From Lachnospiraceae bacterium (GTDB lineage: Bacteria; Bacillota; Clostridia; Lachnospirales; Bianqueaceae): a DNA stretch of 64,000 bases. The translations under genes and the position numbers were made by a program. The notes below the pieces were generated by a model that saw only the letters and a list, made by a program, of their open reading frames with translations, made no database searches and was not told where the DNA came from. Location of the stretch: contig JAAWDX010000010.1 in NCBI GenBank assembly GCA_022794035.1, positions 115,822 through 179,821 of the forward strand, given 5' to 3'. Positions 1 through 8,308 of this stretch are shown here, one piece after another; positions within the stretch are counted from its first letter, which is position 1, and every line of letters begins with the position of its first letter.

Positions 1-76
1 TTGTCTGTGTTGGTGTCTGGCACAGGGGTGCGGCGGCCCTTGTTTCTTTATTCCCTGCTAAAAGGAGGCGATGAGC

Positions 77-487
77 ATGGCGAATTGGAAGGATAAGATC
101 ATCCGGATGATGTATGGGCGCTATGGAGCGGATGCGCTCTATGGGTTTTTACAGGTCTTGTTTTGGCTTTTATTTGTGGTGAATCTGTTTGCGCGGTCGG
201 TCTTGCTGAGTGTGTTGACGAGTCTGGTTTTGGTGTGGATGCTGTTTCGCTTTTTCTCACGCGATAGGGAAAAGAGGAGAAAGGAAAATGAATGGTTTCT
301 GCGTGCCAGTAAACCGATGCGGTCTTTTTTGTCGCTGCAGCAGATGAGATGGCGGGAAAGGAAAACGAAGCGTTTCCGGCGGTGTCCGTATTGTAAAACG
401 ATTTTGCGATTGCCCATCAAAAAAGGCACACATGTGGCCGGCTGTCCGCAGTGCCATCGGGATGTGAAGGTGCATATCTGGCTGTAG
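77..487 (+). CDS. small membrane protein with C-terminal zinc ribbon
   Basis: The protein has 136 residues. Two adjacent hydrophobic stretches near residues 20-58 suggest one or two membrane segments. A basic linker rich in Arg and Lys follows, and then a CPYC...CPQC pair near the C terminus that should bind one zinc. The start was set at the second ATG, because AGGAGG at 63-68 is 8 bases from it but only 2 bases from the ATG at 71. I recognise the architecture (membrane anchor plus zinc ribbon) but not a function. The gene stands alone; the next gene begins about 150 bases later. Confidence 0.75.
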   Translation: MANWKDKIIRMMYGRYGADALYGFLQVLFWLLFVVNLFARSVLLSVLTSLVLVWMLFRFFSRDREKRRKENEWFLRASKPMRSFLSLQQMRWRERKTKRFRRCPYCKTILRLPIKKGTHVAGCPQCHRDVKVHIWL

Positions 488-559
488 TCCGGTTAAATAG
501 GGACCTTATTAAAGTATTGAAAAAAAACGCATAAAAACTGGATTTTTGCGATTTTCCCC

Positions 560-588
560 TTGCAATTCTGTATATGATATGATACACT
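560..588 (+). promoter_or_regulatory. candidate promoter of the oxidoreductase gene
   Basis: TTGCAA at 560-565 and TACACT at 583-588 are separated by 17 bases, upstream of the ATG at 636. Both hexamers deviate from consensus, so this is moderate evidence only. Confidence 0.4.
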
Positions 589-604
589 TAGCTGGAATTA
601 GAAA

Positions 605-620
605 ATGTAATCCATTACAT
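605..620. promoter_or_regulatory. 16-bp perfect palindrome, probable operator
   Basis: ATGTAAT-CC-ATTACAT is a perfect 7+2+7 inverted repeat lying between the candidate promoter and the AAAGGAG ribosome site of the oxidoreductase gene. Its position downstream of the start point suits repressor binding. No regulator gene is adjacent, so the protein that binds it is unknown. Confidence 0.5.
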
Positions 621-635
621 AAAGGAGTAGTACAC

Positions 636-1685
636 ATGAGCAAGACGTATGGTGTGGTTTTAATTGGCTGTGGTCATATCGGAGAAGCACACATTGAAGA
701 TATTTACTATCGTGATGAAATCCGGATTGTCGGCGTAGTGGATCTGTATGAGGAAAATGCCAAGCTGTTTGCCCGCAAATATGGGGCGGAGCACTATGCA
801 ACCGATTATCATGAAATGATTCAGCGCGATGATGTGGACATTGTGATCATTGCGACCTATGCGCGTACTCATCTGGAGATTTTAAAGGAGTGCGTGGCTG
901 CCGGCAAGCATGTGCTGTGCGAAAAGCCAATGACACAGGCAGACATGGCCGCGGCAAAAGAATTTTATCATGTGGTAAAAGCGGCTAAAACCAAAGTGCT
1001 GATCGCTCATGTATTGCGTCACAACGACACATATACGAAGGTAAAGAATATGATCCGTGACGGAGCCATCGGCGAGGTGCGCTTTATCCGCATGGTGCAG
1101 AACCATCATATTATGAACCCCAAGCGCTACGGAGCGCTGCTGGAGGATTGTCCGCCGATTGTAGACTGCGGCGTGCATTATATTGATGTGATTCGTTGGT
1201 TTACCGGGCTGGAGATTACTTCTGTGGGCGGACTGGGAACTACAATTGATCATCATGAGAACGAGACCGGAGAATTTGATCACGGCATCCTGACGATGAA
1301 GCTGTCGAACGGCGGCAGTGCCTATTACGAGGCTGGCTGGGCCAATAATCTGGCGGCGCAGAATCTCAAGGAGTTTATTGGCGATCAGGGGCGCATCCGC
1401 ATTACGCTGCAGGAAAACAGGGCGCAGGATGCAGAGGAAGGCGATCTGATTGAGTATTATACGCATGGAAACGCGACCTACACGACAATCAACAATAAGA
1501 GCAAATATAAAAATATGTGGGGACAGCTGCAGACGCTAATCGAAATGATCGAGACGGGAGAAGAAGGCAATCCTTCCTTTGACGAAGCGTTTGAAGCCTT
1601 TATGATCGCGCTTGTCGGCAATGAAGCGGCAAAGCAAAATAAGGTGATCGAGCTGAATTATAAATGGGAAGAAGAGTTTAAATAA
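636..1685 (+). CDS. Gfo/Idh/MocA family NAD(P)-dependent oxidoreductase
   Basis: This 349-residue protein has the family's usual length. An N-terminal Rossmann fold carries the nucleotide loop GCGHIGEAH near residues 9-17. The CEKPM motif sits at about residue 95, and DCGVHYIDV at about 176-184 holds the Asp/His expected at the active site. Family members oxidise or reduce sugars, inositols and related polyols in the cytoplasm; the substrate cannot be read from sequence. The start is the ATG with AAAGGAG 8 bases upstream, not an upstream in-frame ATG at 546 that falls in the promoter region. It is monocistronic, followed by a strong terminator. The 16-bp palindrome at 605-620 suggests inducible control. 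Confidence 0.88.
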   Translation: MSKTYGVVLIGCGHIGEAHIEDIYYRDEIRIVGVVDLYEENAKLFARKYGAEHYATDYHEMIQRDDVDIVIIATYARTHLEILKECVAAGKHVLCEKPMTQADMAAAKEFYHVVKAAKTKVLIAHVLRHNDTYTKVKNMIRDGAIGEVRFIRMVQNHHIMNPKRYGALLEDCPPIVDCGVHYIDVIRWFTGLEITSVGGLGTTIDHHENETGEFDHGILTMKLSNGGSAYYEAGWANNLAAQNLKEFIGDQGRIRITLQENRAQDAEEGDLIEYYTHGNATYTTINNKSKYKNMWGQLQTLIEMIETGEEGNPSFDEAFEAFMIALVGNEAAKQNKVIELNYKWEEEFK

Positions 1686-1707
1686 AAAGCAGCTGATGGA
1701 ATACGGC

Positions 1708-1742
1708 GGGCCGTTCTTTGGTAAAGAACGGCCCGTATTTAT
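1708..1742 (+). terminator. rho-independent terminator
   Basis: GGGCCGTTCTTT and AAAGAACGGCCC form a perfect 12-bp stem with a 3-base loop (1708-1719 with 1723-1734). The stem is followed by a T-containing tract just after the oxidoreductase stop. Confidence 0.85.
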
Positions 1743-1803
1743 GTATTGGTGGTTGGTGCGTTTTGGTATTATTGTAGAAGAGCAAGAAAATGGCTTGAAC
1801 TAC

Positions 1804-1832
1804 TTGATATTATTTCGGTTTACCGATATAAT
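1804..1832 (+). promoter_or_regulatory. promoter of the hipBA-like operon with internal operator
   Basis: TTGATA at 1804-1809 and TATAAT at 1827-1832 are spaced by 17 bases. The inverted repeat TCGGT-TT-ACCGA (1815-1826) sits inside the spacer and touches the -10 box. This is where an autoregulating HTH antitoxin would block RNA polymerase. Confidence 0.75.
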
Positions 1833-1852
1833 AGATATGAGGTGATACCCAT

Positions 1853-2272
1853 ATGATTATAAACGAATTGCTTGAGCGCAGAGGAATGACTAAATATAGA
1901 CTAGCGGTGGACTCCGGTGTGCCTCATGCTACGCTTAACGATATTTGTAGCGGCAAAACGAGGCTGGAAAAGTGCAGCGCAGAAACCGTGTATAAGCTGG
2001 CAAAGACGCTGGGCGTTTCTGTGGAGCTGCTGGTGGAAAGTGGACTGCGCACTGCACAGCGGGAGCGCTCGTATGAGTATGGTCTGCCAGAGTATCTGCA
2101 ACATGATCTGGACGCTTACAAGGATGCGCTCAAACACGGTTCGAATTTGATGGATTGTCTGTGGGGGGAACTCTACGGCAGCATCAATATAGCAGAGATC
2201 AGCGACGGCGTTATCACGTCGGAGCATGCGGATTATCTGAGGCAGAAATATCTGTGGAGGACACAGCGATGA
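1853..2272 (+). CDS. XRE-family HTH protein, HipB-like putative antitoxin
   Basis: The protein has 139 residues. Residues 1-60 form a Cro/C1-type helix-turn-helix, including GMTKYRLAVDSGVPHATL and a recognition-helix region. The remainder is a C-terminal tail that could contact a partner. It shares a 4-base ATGA overlap with a HipA/CtkA-like kinase, so the two are almost certainly co-translated. This is the standard layout of type II kinase toxin-antitoxin modules. The operator-like repeat in its own promoter fits autoregulation. Antitoxin activity is inferred from context. Confidence 0.75.
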   Translation: MIINELLERRGMTKYRLAVDSGVPHATLNDICSGKTRLEKCSAETVYKLAKTLGVSVELLVESGLRTAQRERSYEYGLPEYLQHDLDAYKDALKHGSNLMDCLWGELYGSINIAEISDGVITSEHADYLRQKYLWRTQR

Positions 2273-3162
2273 TAGACTTTACAAACTGCACAAGGCTGCC
2301 TTACAAGGCCTATAACGGTGCCAACGGGAAGAAGATTGCCATTGAATACGAGGGCGAACAGTATATGCTGAAGTTTCCACCCTCTGGCGATACAAAGCCC
2401 ACAGAGCTGTCTTATACCAACAGCTGTATCAGCGAGCATATTGCCAGTAGTATCTTCAATATGCTGGGTGTGAAAGCACAAGAAACTATACTTGGCACCT
2501 TTGAGATTGGCGGGAAAACCAAGATCGTATGCGCTTGCAAGGACTTCACAGCAGACGGCAGGATGCTTTTTGACTTCTGCTCCATTAAGAATACAATTTT
2601 GGACTCAGACTCCAATGGGAGCGGCACAGAGCTTGCGGATATTTTGGATACCATTGAAAAGCAGCAGTTTGTCGCTCCGAATGTGCTGCTGAAGCATTTT
2701 TGGGATGTATTCGTGATGGATGCACTTTTGGGAAACTTTGATCGTCATAATGGAAACTGGGGGTTTCTGCATGATCCGAGTACTGGCGAGAGCAGTATCG
2801 CTCCGGTATTTGACTGCGGAAGCTGCCTGCTGCCCCAAGCAGACGAAAAGGTCATGGCCGCTGTGCTGGAAAACGAGGATATGTTGAACGCAAGAGTGTA
2901 TCAGTTTCCGACCTCTGCCATTAAGTTAAATGGCAGGAAAATCAACTATTATGATTTCCTGATGGCACAGCCTAATACGGACTGTCAGGCTGCGCTCAGC
3001 AGAATCTGTCCACGGGTGGATTTGGAGCAGATCGGAAACTTTATTGACAGCGTTCCGTATATTATGGATCTGCAAAGAAAGTTTTATAAGAAGTATATCT
3101 CTGCACGGTACAAGCTGATCTTACAGCCAGCCTTTGAGCTGACCGTAGAGTGCAAGCAATAA
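2269..3162 (+). CDS. HipA/CtkA-like protein serine/threonine kinase (putative toxin)
   Basis: The protein has 297 residues. It contains the HipA-type catalytic loop NFDRHNGNWGF at about 156-166, with D158 the likely catalytic Asp, and a metal-binding FDCG motif with its Asp at 182. The length is that of compact CtkA-like kinases, not E. coli HipA (about 440), so an N-terminal subdomain is missing. The start ATG overlaps the antitoxin stop; GGAGG lies 8 bases upstream, and a longer reading from 2155 would run inside the antitoxin gene. Related kinases arrest growth by phosphorylating translation factors or act in signalling; the target here is unknown. Confidence 0.8.
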   Translation: MIDFTNCTRLPYKAYNGANGKKIAIEYEGEQYMLKFPPSGDTKPTELSYTNSCISEHIASSIFNMLGVKAQETILGTFEIGGKTKIVCACKDFTADGRMLFDFCSIKNTILDSDSNGSGTELADILDTIEKQQFVAPNVLLKHFWDVFVMDALLGNFDRHNGNWGFLHDPSTGESSIAPVFDCGSCLLPQADEKVMAAVLENEDMLNARVYQFPTSAIKLNGRKINYYDFLMAQPNTDCQAALSRICPRVDLEQIGNFIDSVPYIMDLQRKFYKKYISARYKLILQPAFELTVECKQ

Positions 3163-3240
3163 ATGAATGTGCATAATAAGGACGGGTATTCTACTTTGAA
3201 AACATTGTAGTGGCAACAAAAGTGCACCGTCTTCATTAGA

Positions 3241-3281
3241 ATGAGCGGCACCTCCCTCTGGAGATAGCCGCTCATCATTTT
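3241..3281 (+). terminator. rho-independent terminator after the hipA-like gene
   Basis: ATGAGCGGC at 3241-3249 pairs perfectly with GCCGCTCAT at 3267-3275 and is followed by CATTTTG. Confidence 0.7.
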
Positions 3282-3302
3282 GTGTATAAAATCAGCCGTA
3301 TT

Positions 3303-4973
3303 TTACTCAGCCGCGCTCAGCTGCGCAATTTCCCGATTCACCTTGGCGCGCAGATTCAGCAGATACGCCTCGCCGGCCGGATAGCTCGTAAAGCTCAGCG
3401 GCTCAGTCAGGCCCTCCTCCAGCAGCGCCAGCACATGCTCGCGGCTCGACAGGCTTTCCAGCAGCGTCAGCGCCGCCAGATCCTGCAGCGCCTCATGGAA
3501 AATCACCAGCCGCTGCGACTCCATGGCCTCCCCGTCTGCACCGGGATAGATCACAAACGCATCTCCACTGGGGAACGCGCCGTCGCCATCCGTCGTCATA
3601 AACGGATTCAGATGCCGCAGCGAATACCGGGAATTATAAAAATTCAGTCCCCACTGCAGAAAGCCCTTCACTTCAAAGCGATAGCACTGCAGCCCCAAGA
3701 TACGCGTGCGATAGCCCGGCATCGCCATAAAACGATTGGAGAGGCCATTCGTTCCTTGGCCGCAGCAATAATACACCCAGAAATCCTCCGGCCGCTTGCC
3801 ATTTAAAAACGGATCCACCGCCGTAGTCGCCACCACCGGCGTCTCACAGACGCCCTGCTCATAATACGAATAGTCGCTCATCGCATCCATAATCGGAAGT
3901 CCGTCCAAAAGCGGCGCCACAAAGCGTTTTAGCTCCAGATACTGCGGCAGATGATCCAGATGCGGCTCATCCGAAATATGAAAATAACAAACATCCCGCA
4001 GGCCCATATCCGTCAGATACGCCGTCAGCTGCGGCAAAAAGGCCTTCAGAAACGCCTGATACTCCGCGCACAGCGCCAAATTGTCCCAGCCAAAGATCTG
4101 ACGGTACTGTCCATCGACAGTAGCCATGATCTTGGGACAGGCCTTCGCGCCCCACTGCGTGAACAGGTGGGAAATTTCAAAATAAACGATACCATGCTGC
4201 TGACAGAGACGGATCCAGCGTGTCAGCTTGGTAAAATCAAAGGCATAAGAGCCGTTTGTCAGCGCAACATCCACCAGCTGCAGCGTTGTGCGTTCGCCGC
4301 CGACCTGCGTATCCAGCGGCAGGGTAAAGATGGGGGTGAGGATCATATTTTGGCCGCGCTGCGCCGCCAAACGGATATGGTTTTCCATAACTTCCCAGTG
4401 CTTTTCACTGAAGACCGGCAGTTGGTAGTAGTCAGCCAGACAATCACCATGGAACCAGCAGGTATATTTTAAGGGAGATTTCGGCAAAACCGCACCGATT
4501 ACGGAGAGCGTAGTGGTCACGCTGACGCGCAGGTCCGGCTGCGGACAAAGCGGATCGGTGCTGAAAAAGATCAGCTCAATCGGATAATCGCCGGCGGGGG
4601 CGCATCCGGGTAGTACCTCGATGAAAAAGCTGTTCCAGCGATTGATCAAAACGCGGTACAGGCCATCCTTAGCCTCATACAGGGGGTCAGGAAAAAGACC
4701 GGTTTCATGCGTCAGATAACGGCCGTCGGCATCGGAGAAGAAGGGCAGCATAGACGGAACGTACTGCACCTGTTTAACAGTAACCGGCAGTGCACAGCGC
4801 ACCTCAACCTGGATGTCGAAGCTGTTGAAGTAGCGGATATTCTCCGGGCGCAGGGCAACCTGAAAGGCAAAGGCCTCATTTTGCAGACAGCTGAATGCGG
4901 TCAGCGCAGGCTGCGGGGCTTGATCGGGAAATACCTTTTCCAATGATGATACAATGCGTGTCTCAAAGTTCAT
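3303..4973 (-). CDS. DUF4091 / glycoside hydrolase 123-like protein
   Basis: The protein has 556 residues. An N-terminal beta-rich region is followed by a TIM-barrel-like domain of the DUF4091/GH123 type. The motif HISDEPH places an adjacent Asp-Glu pair at residues 335-336, matching the Asp-Glu pair used by GH123 N-acetyl-hexosaminidases through substrate-assisted catalysis. There is no signal peptide, so it should act in the cytoplasm. The start was moved to the second ATG because GGAGTG is 8 bases from it. It is the last gene of an operon with two MutS-like ATPases; why a glycosidase-like protein travels with them is not clear. Enzymatic activity is inferred from the family. Confidence 0.78.
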   Translation of the reverse strand: MNFETRIVSSLEKVFPDQAPQPALTAFSCLQNEAFAFQVALRPENIRYFNSFDIQVEVRCALPVTVKQVQYVPSMLPFFSDADGRYLTHETGLFPDPLYEAKDGLYRVLINRWNSFFIEVLPGCAPAGDYPIELIFFSTDPLCPQPDLRVSVTTTLSVIGAVLPKSPLKYTCWFHGDCLADYYQLPVFSEKHWEVMENHIRLAAQRGQNMILTPIFTLPLDTQVGGERTTLQLVDVALTNGSYAFDFTKLTRWIRLCQQHGIVYFEISHLFTQWGAKACPKIMATVDGQYRQIFGWDNLALCAEYQAFLKAFLPQLTAYLTDMGLRDVCYFHISDEPHLDHLPQYLELKRFVAPLLDGLPIMDAMSDYSYYEQGVCETPVVATTAVDPFLNGKRPEDFWVYYCCGQGTNGLSNRFMAMPGYRTRILGLQCYRFEVKGFLQWGLNFYNSRYSLRHLNPFMTTDGDGAFPSGDAFVIYPGADGEAMESQRLVIFHEALQDLAALTLLESLSSREHVLALLEEGLTEPLSFTSYPAGEAYLLNLRAKVNREIAQLSAAE

Positions 4974-4992
4974 ATGCATACACTCCTTTTAT

Positions 4993-6522
4993 TTAAAAGA
5001 TTCCGGTCTCCTTGCGGAGTACCTCTTTTGCATAGCTGGTGAACTGTGGATTGCCGCGCTCAATGCGGTAGCTGGCGTTTACCTGCTCGCCGCTGGTAGC
5101 AGCAACGGCAATGATGCTGCTGATGGTGCTGCCGCTTAGCGAGCAGTTCATCTCCTCTGCGCCGCTGGCCAGATCATAGATATGCGTCACCCAGATGCCC
5201 TTATAGCCCTGCAGCTTGCAGGCGGTGAGTACCTCGCGGCTCAGGAACAGATTTTCCATCGGCGAGGTACCGGTGATGGGCTCATTGCAAAGCAGCAGGC
5301 TGTAAGGTGTTGCCAGATCCAGACCGGCGCGGATGGTCTTGAGCTCTTGGCCAAGCTTGCCGTGCTGCAGCTCGGTGTTTTCTTCATGAGAAAAGACCGT
5401 TACAATGCGGTCCACCGGGCTAATCGCAGCCTCCGTCGCGGGCACGGGCCAGCCAAGCTGGAACAGAGCCTGAATGACGCCGACGGTACGTAAAAACGTG
5501 GTCTTTCCGCCCTGATTGATGCCGGTCAGCACCAAAATTTCGCCGCCGGGCTGAAACGTGATATCATTAGGGACAGTGCCGCCGTGTTTAAATACAGTCA
5601 GCACCGGATTGATCATAGTTTTAGCGGAAAATTCCTTGCTTTCGACCGGAAGAATCCGAGGATAGCATAGGGACGTCTCGGTTTTCTTCATCTGCCGCAT
5701 ATAGCGCAGCGCACCCAGATAGAACAAAAGATCCTGATACAGGTCGTCTAGATCAGCTGTAATGCGCTGCAGCGCCTGCTGGAACTGCTTTTGATTGTTA
5801 GAGAGCTGCACGCGGACGAGCTCCTCTGTAGGCGTTTTCATCTCCTTTAGCGATGTAAGCTCCCAGGGTTTTTCCGGCTGCCGCATTTCCTTCAGCGTAT
5901 GAGAATTGAACGAGGACTTAACGAATTTTTCTTTTTGAATGGCAGTCAGAGCGGCGCCGCAGACATGAAGCTCCGGATCCAGCGTGAAGCGAATGCGGAA
6001 GCTGCCGAGCTGCTCAAGACCACTGGCATAGGTCTGCCACTGAGACTCAAAGTCAGCTGTGAAATTGGCGGAGATTTTGCCGTCGATGACGCGCGCCAGC
6101 TCCTGCAGGCCGCGGGAACGGATTCCGCCGTTGGCGGAAAGCTTGGCGAGCTCCTGCGACAGAGACAGCATCGTGCTGTGCGCGAGCTGGAGCACCGAAA
6201 ATTCGCGGATGCTCTCGGCGTAAAATTCATCGGACACGGGCATCTCTTGCAGGGCGTGGATCTGTGACAGGCATTTGCAGACGGCGCTGATGCTTTCCAC
6301 TAGTGCAGGGCTTTCGGCCAGCTCCTGCAAAACCTCGCGGCGATACAGCAGATCGTCTGCGTCGGTGGTGAAAAACTGTGTCCAGGCCAGCGTGTGGTCG
6401 CCATGCTGCCCCTGAAAAATGCGGTTCAGATATTCGCTCAGCATCAGGTCGGTGAGGGCCTGATCGGTGATCTGCAAAGGAGAAGCCTGTTTGTGAGTGT
6501 CAGTGGTTGTCAGAAAGCCCAT
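4993..6522 (-). CDS. MutS-related ATPase, second of a tandem pair
   Basis: The 509-residue protein has a helical N-terminal region with no recognisable mismatch-recognition domain, then a MutS-type ATPase domain. Walker A is GINQGGKTT beginning at residue 334. The Walker B segment reads LLLCNEP, with Asn at 413 where MutS has Asp. The neighbouring paralogue has its Walker A Gly and Walker B Asn at exactly the same residue numbers, so the pair arose by duplication and probably forms a heterodimer. The start at 6522 has AAGGAG 9 bases upstream; the ATG at 6531 abuts that site. It overlaps the upstream gene by 23 bases. A role in DNA repair, recombination or RNA metabolism cannot be assigned. 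Confidence 0.8.
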   Translation of the reverse strand: MGFLTTTDTHKQASPLQITDQALTDLMLSEYLNRIFQGQHGDHTLAWTQFFTTDADDLLYRREVLQELAESPALVESISAVCKCLSQIHALQEMPVSDEFYAESIREFSVLQLAHSTMLSLSQELAKLSANGGIRSRGLQELARVIDGKISANFTADFESQWQTYASGLEQLGSFRIRFTLDPELHVCGAALTAIQKEKFVKSSFNSHTLKEMRQPEKPWELTSLKEMKTPTEELVRVQLSNNQKQFQQALQRITADLDDLYQDLLFYLGALRYMRQMKKTETSLCYPRILPVESKEFSAKTMINPVLTVFKHGGTVPNDITFQPGGEILVLTGINQGGKTTFLRTVGVIQALFQLGWPVPATEAAISPVDRIVTVFSHEENTELQHGKLGQELKTIRAGLDLATPYSLLLCNEPITGTSPMENLFLSREVLTACKLQGYKGIWVTHIYDLASGAEEMNCSLSGSTISSIIAVAATSGEQVNASYRIERGNPQFTSYAKEVLRKETGIF

Positions 6523-8149
6523 GGGAATCATCTCCTTCGTAGATAGAATTGATGTTGTGCAGCTCGCAGTAGGCGCTGGCCTGTGTGAGCAGATCGCCTG
6601 CGGGCAGCATGTCCTGCAGGGTGATGCGGTAGGCGGCGGCCGTCTCTCGCGCGTAGCTGTTGCCGAGCGGCTCGGCGCTGATCAGATGATAGCTGTGCTG
6701 CATGCTCTGAGAGGCCTCGTCATATGCCGACTGTGTAATCAGGCTTTCCAGATGCTGACGGTGTGCAGCGGGCAGCTGCGCTTTGAGCAGAAAATAGATA
6801 TCATACAAATGCGTTACCAGCAGATGGGTGATTCCTTTTTCCAAAAAATGACGGGACAGATCCGCACAGATCGAAACGGCCTCCACAGGATTGGTGCTGG
6901 TCATAGGCTCATTGAGGAGCACCAGATCGGAAGCGGCAGCTTCCTTTAAAATAGTGGTTAGCTTTTTAATCTCCACACCCATGCGCGAGGCGGTCATGGA
7001 GCTGTCCTCACCAGCCGAGAACAGGGTGAAAATGCTGGTGACCGGCGAGAAGCGCATGGCCGCGGCCGGGACCAAAAAGCCAAGCTGCGCCAGCACATAG
7101 CTCTGGCCGATCGTTTTCAGATAGGAAGTCTTGCCGGAATGGTTGGCGCCGGTGATGATCACGGCATTGCCCTTTTGCAGCCGCAGGTCATTGCCCTGAA
7201 TGCCGCTGCTGTGAAGCACCAGATCCGGATAGACGACGGCCTGCATCTCCAAAGAGGCTCCGGGCAGAGGCTCCGGGCGGCAGAGCAGGTAGCCGCGCTG
7301 CTCAAATGCCTCGGCTGAGAGCAGGGCGATCTGGTAGAACTGCAGGGGGCGCACCAGCGCCAAAAGCTCGTCGCTGTGCGTGAAACGGAGGCCGCCCACG
7401 AGCTTAGAGGCCTTGTTGATCTCGGATTTCCATTGCTTTTCCAGACCGCGCAGAATGTATTCGTCAAAGTGAGAGCCATATAGAGAACGGTTATATACAA
7501 ATTCGGGGCCGAGGCCATGGGATGGCTGCGCGGCATCGGTATGGCACAAAAGGGCGTTTAACTCCTCGGCATCATTTTCGAGGGAAAGGATTCCCAATTC
7601 GCTTGGATAGCCGTCTTCGCGCAGGTTAATGCCCAGATGAAGATAGCGTGGCAGGCACAGCAGCTCCTCTAGCTCTTTGATGGCGCTTTGACAGTGCGCA
7701 TAGAAGGGCTCTTCTGTGAGCCGGGTGAAAAATTGCTGCAAAGCCTGAATACGCTCAGATTCATAAGGGTGGGGCGGAGTATCTAAAAGCTGTGACCATT
7801 CCTGCAGGCAGGCCGTATAGGCCGAGGCGAGGCGCCAGCGGTACAGGACCTCCTGCAGCTTGCCGGCGGCCAGATTGAGCTTTTCCTGTTCGCGCTGTAT
7901 AGAGAGAATCGCATCAATCGCATGCTGGAGGCGGGCCGCATCCGTGACCTGCTTCAGATCCATAAGCACGGCCAGGCGCTCCTTGATCTCGCCTGCGTCG
8001 CTGCTGAAATAGCGGCGCATAAAGTGGTCAGCATCGCCCGGGGTCATGCGGGGATCGATGCGGCAGAGTATTTTAGACATATCCAGATCGGAAAGGGCCT
8101 GGCTGAGTGCAGTTCCCTGTCCGGTTTCTTGTATTAGCGTAACGCTCAA
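6500..8149 (-). CDS. MutS-related ATPase, first of a tandem pair
   Basis: The 549-residue protein has a helical N-terminal half resembling MutS lever/clamp helices, then the ATPase core. Walker A is GANHSGKTS from residue 334, the Walker B segment is LVLLNEP with Asn413, and TSTNP follows. It starts with TTG, supported by AAGGAG 7-8 bases upstream and a promoter about 50 bases further up. A C-terminal extension of about 40 residues is absent from its partner. The shared Asp-to-Asn change and asymmetric P-loops suggest division of labour in a heterodimer. No MutL, MutS2 or nuclease domain is seen here. Confidence 0.8.
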   Translation of the reverse strand: MSVTLIQETGQGTALSQALSDLDMSKILCRIDPRMTPGDADHFMRRYFSSDAGEIKERLAVLMDLKQVTDAARLQHAIDAILSIQREQEKLNLAAGKLQEVLYRWRLASAYTACLQEWSQLLDTPPHPYESERIQALQQFFTRLTEEPFYAHCQSAIKELEELLCLPRYLHLGINLREDGYPSELGILSLENDAEELNALLCHTDAAQPSHGLGPEFVYNRSLYGSHFDEYILRGLEKQWKSEINKASKLVGGLRFTHSDELLALVRPLQFYQIALLSAEAFEQRGYLLCRPEPLPGASLEMQAVVYPDLVLHSSGIQGNDLRLQKGNAVIITGANHSGKTSYLKTIGQSYVLAQLGFLVPAAAMRFSPVTSIFTLFSAGEDSSMTASRMGVEIKKLTTILKEAAASDLVLLNEPMTSTNPVEAVSICADLSRHFLEKGITHLLVTHLYDIYFLLKAQLPAAHRQHLESLITQSAYDEASQSMQHSYHLISAEPLGNSYARETAAAYRITLQDMLPAGDLLTQASAYCELHNINSIYEGDDSHGLSDNH

Positions 8150-8194
8150 AATATTTCTCCTTGCGGTATATAGTATAGTTTTGCGTATATCTGT

Positions 8195-8223
8195 ATTGTA
8201 TCATTGGCGGCCCTGTTTGACAA
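8195..8223 (-). promoter_or_regulatory. promoter of the MutS-like/DUF4091 operon
   Basis: On the minus strand TTGTCA (8223-8218) and TACAAT (8200-8195) are separated by 17 bases and lie about 45 bases upstream of the TTG start. A second -10-like TATACT lies closer to the gene. Confidence 0.7.
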
Positions 8224-8249
8224 GAAAAGAAAATGGGAGCCGGCGGTTT

Positions 8250-8291
8250 GACAATAAAAAGAAGAAGGGGGCTGCTAATGCTCAGCAGCCT
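8250..8291 (-). terminator. terminator of the APH-like gene
   Basis: On the minus strand GGCTGCT and AGCAGCC (between 8271 and 8290) form a stem extended by AGGAGG/CCCCCTT pairs. It is followed by CTTCTTTTTATTG, and lies just past the stop at 8309. Confidence 0.65.
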
Positions 8292-8308
8292 CCTCTTTCA
8301 TGTGGATT

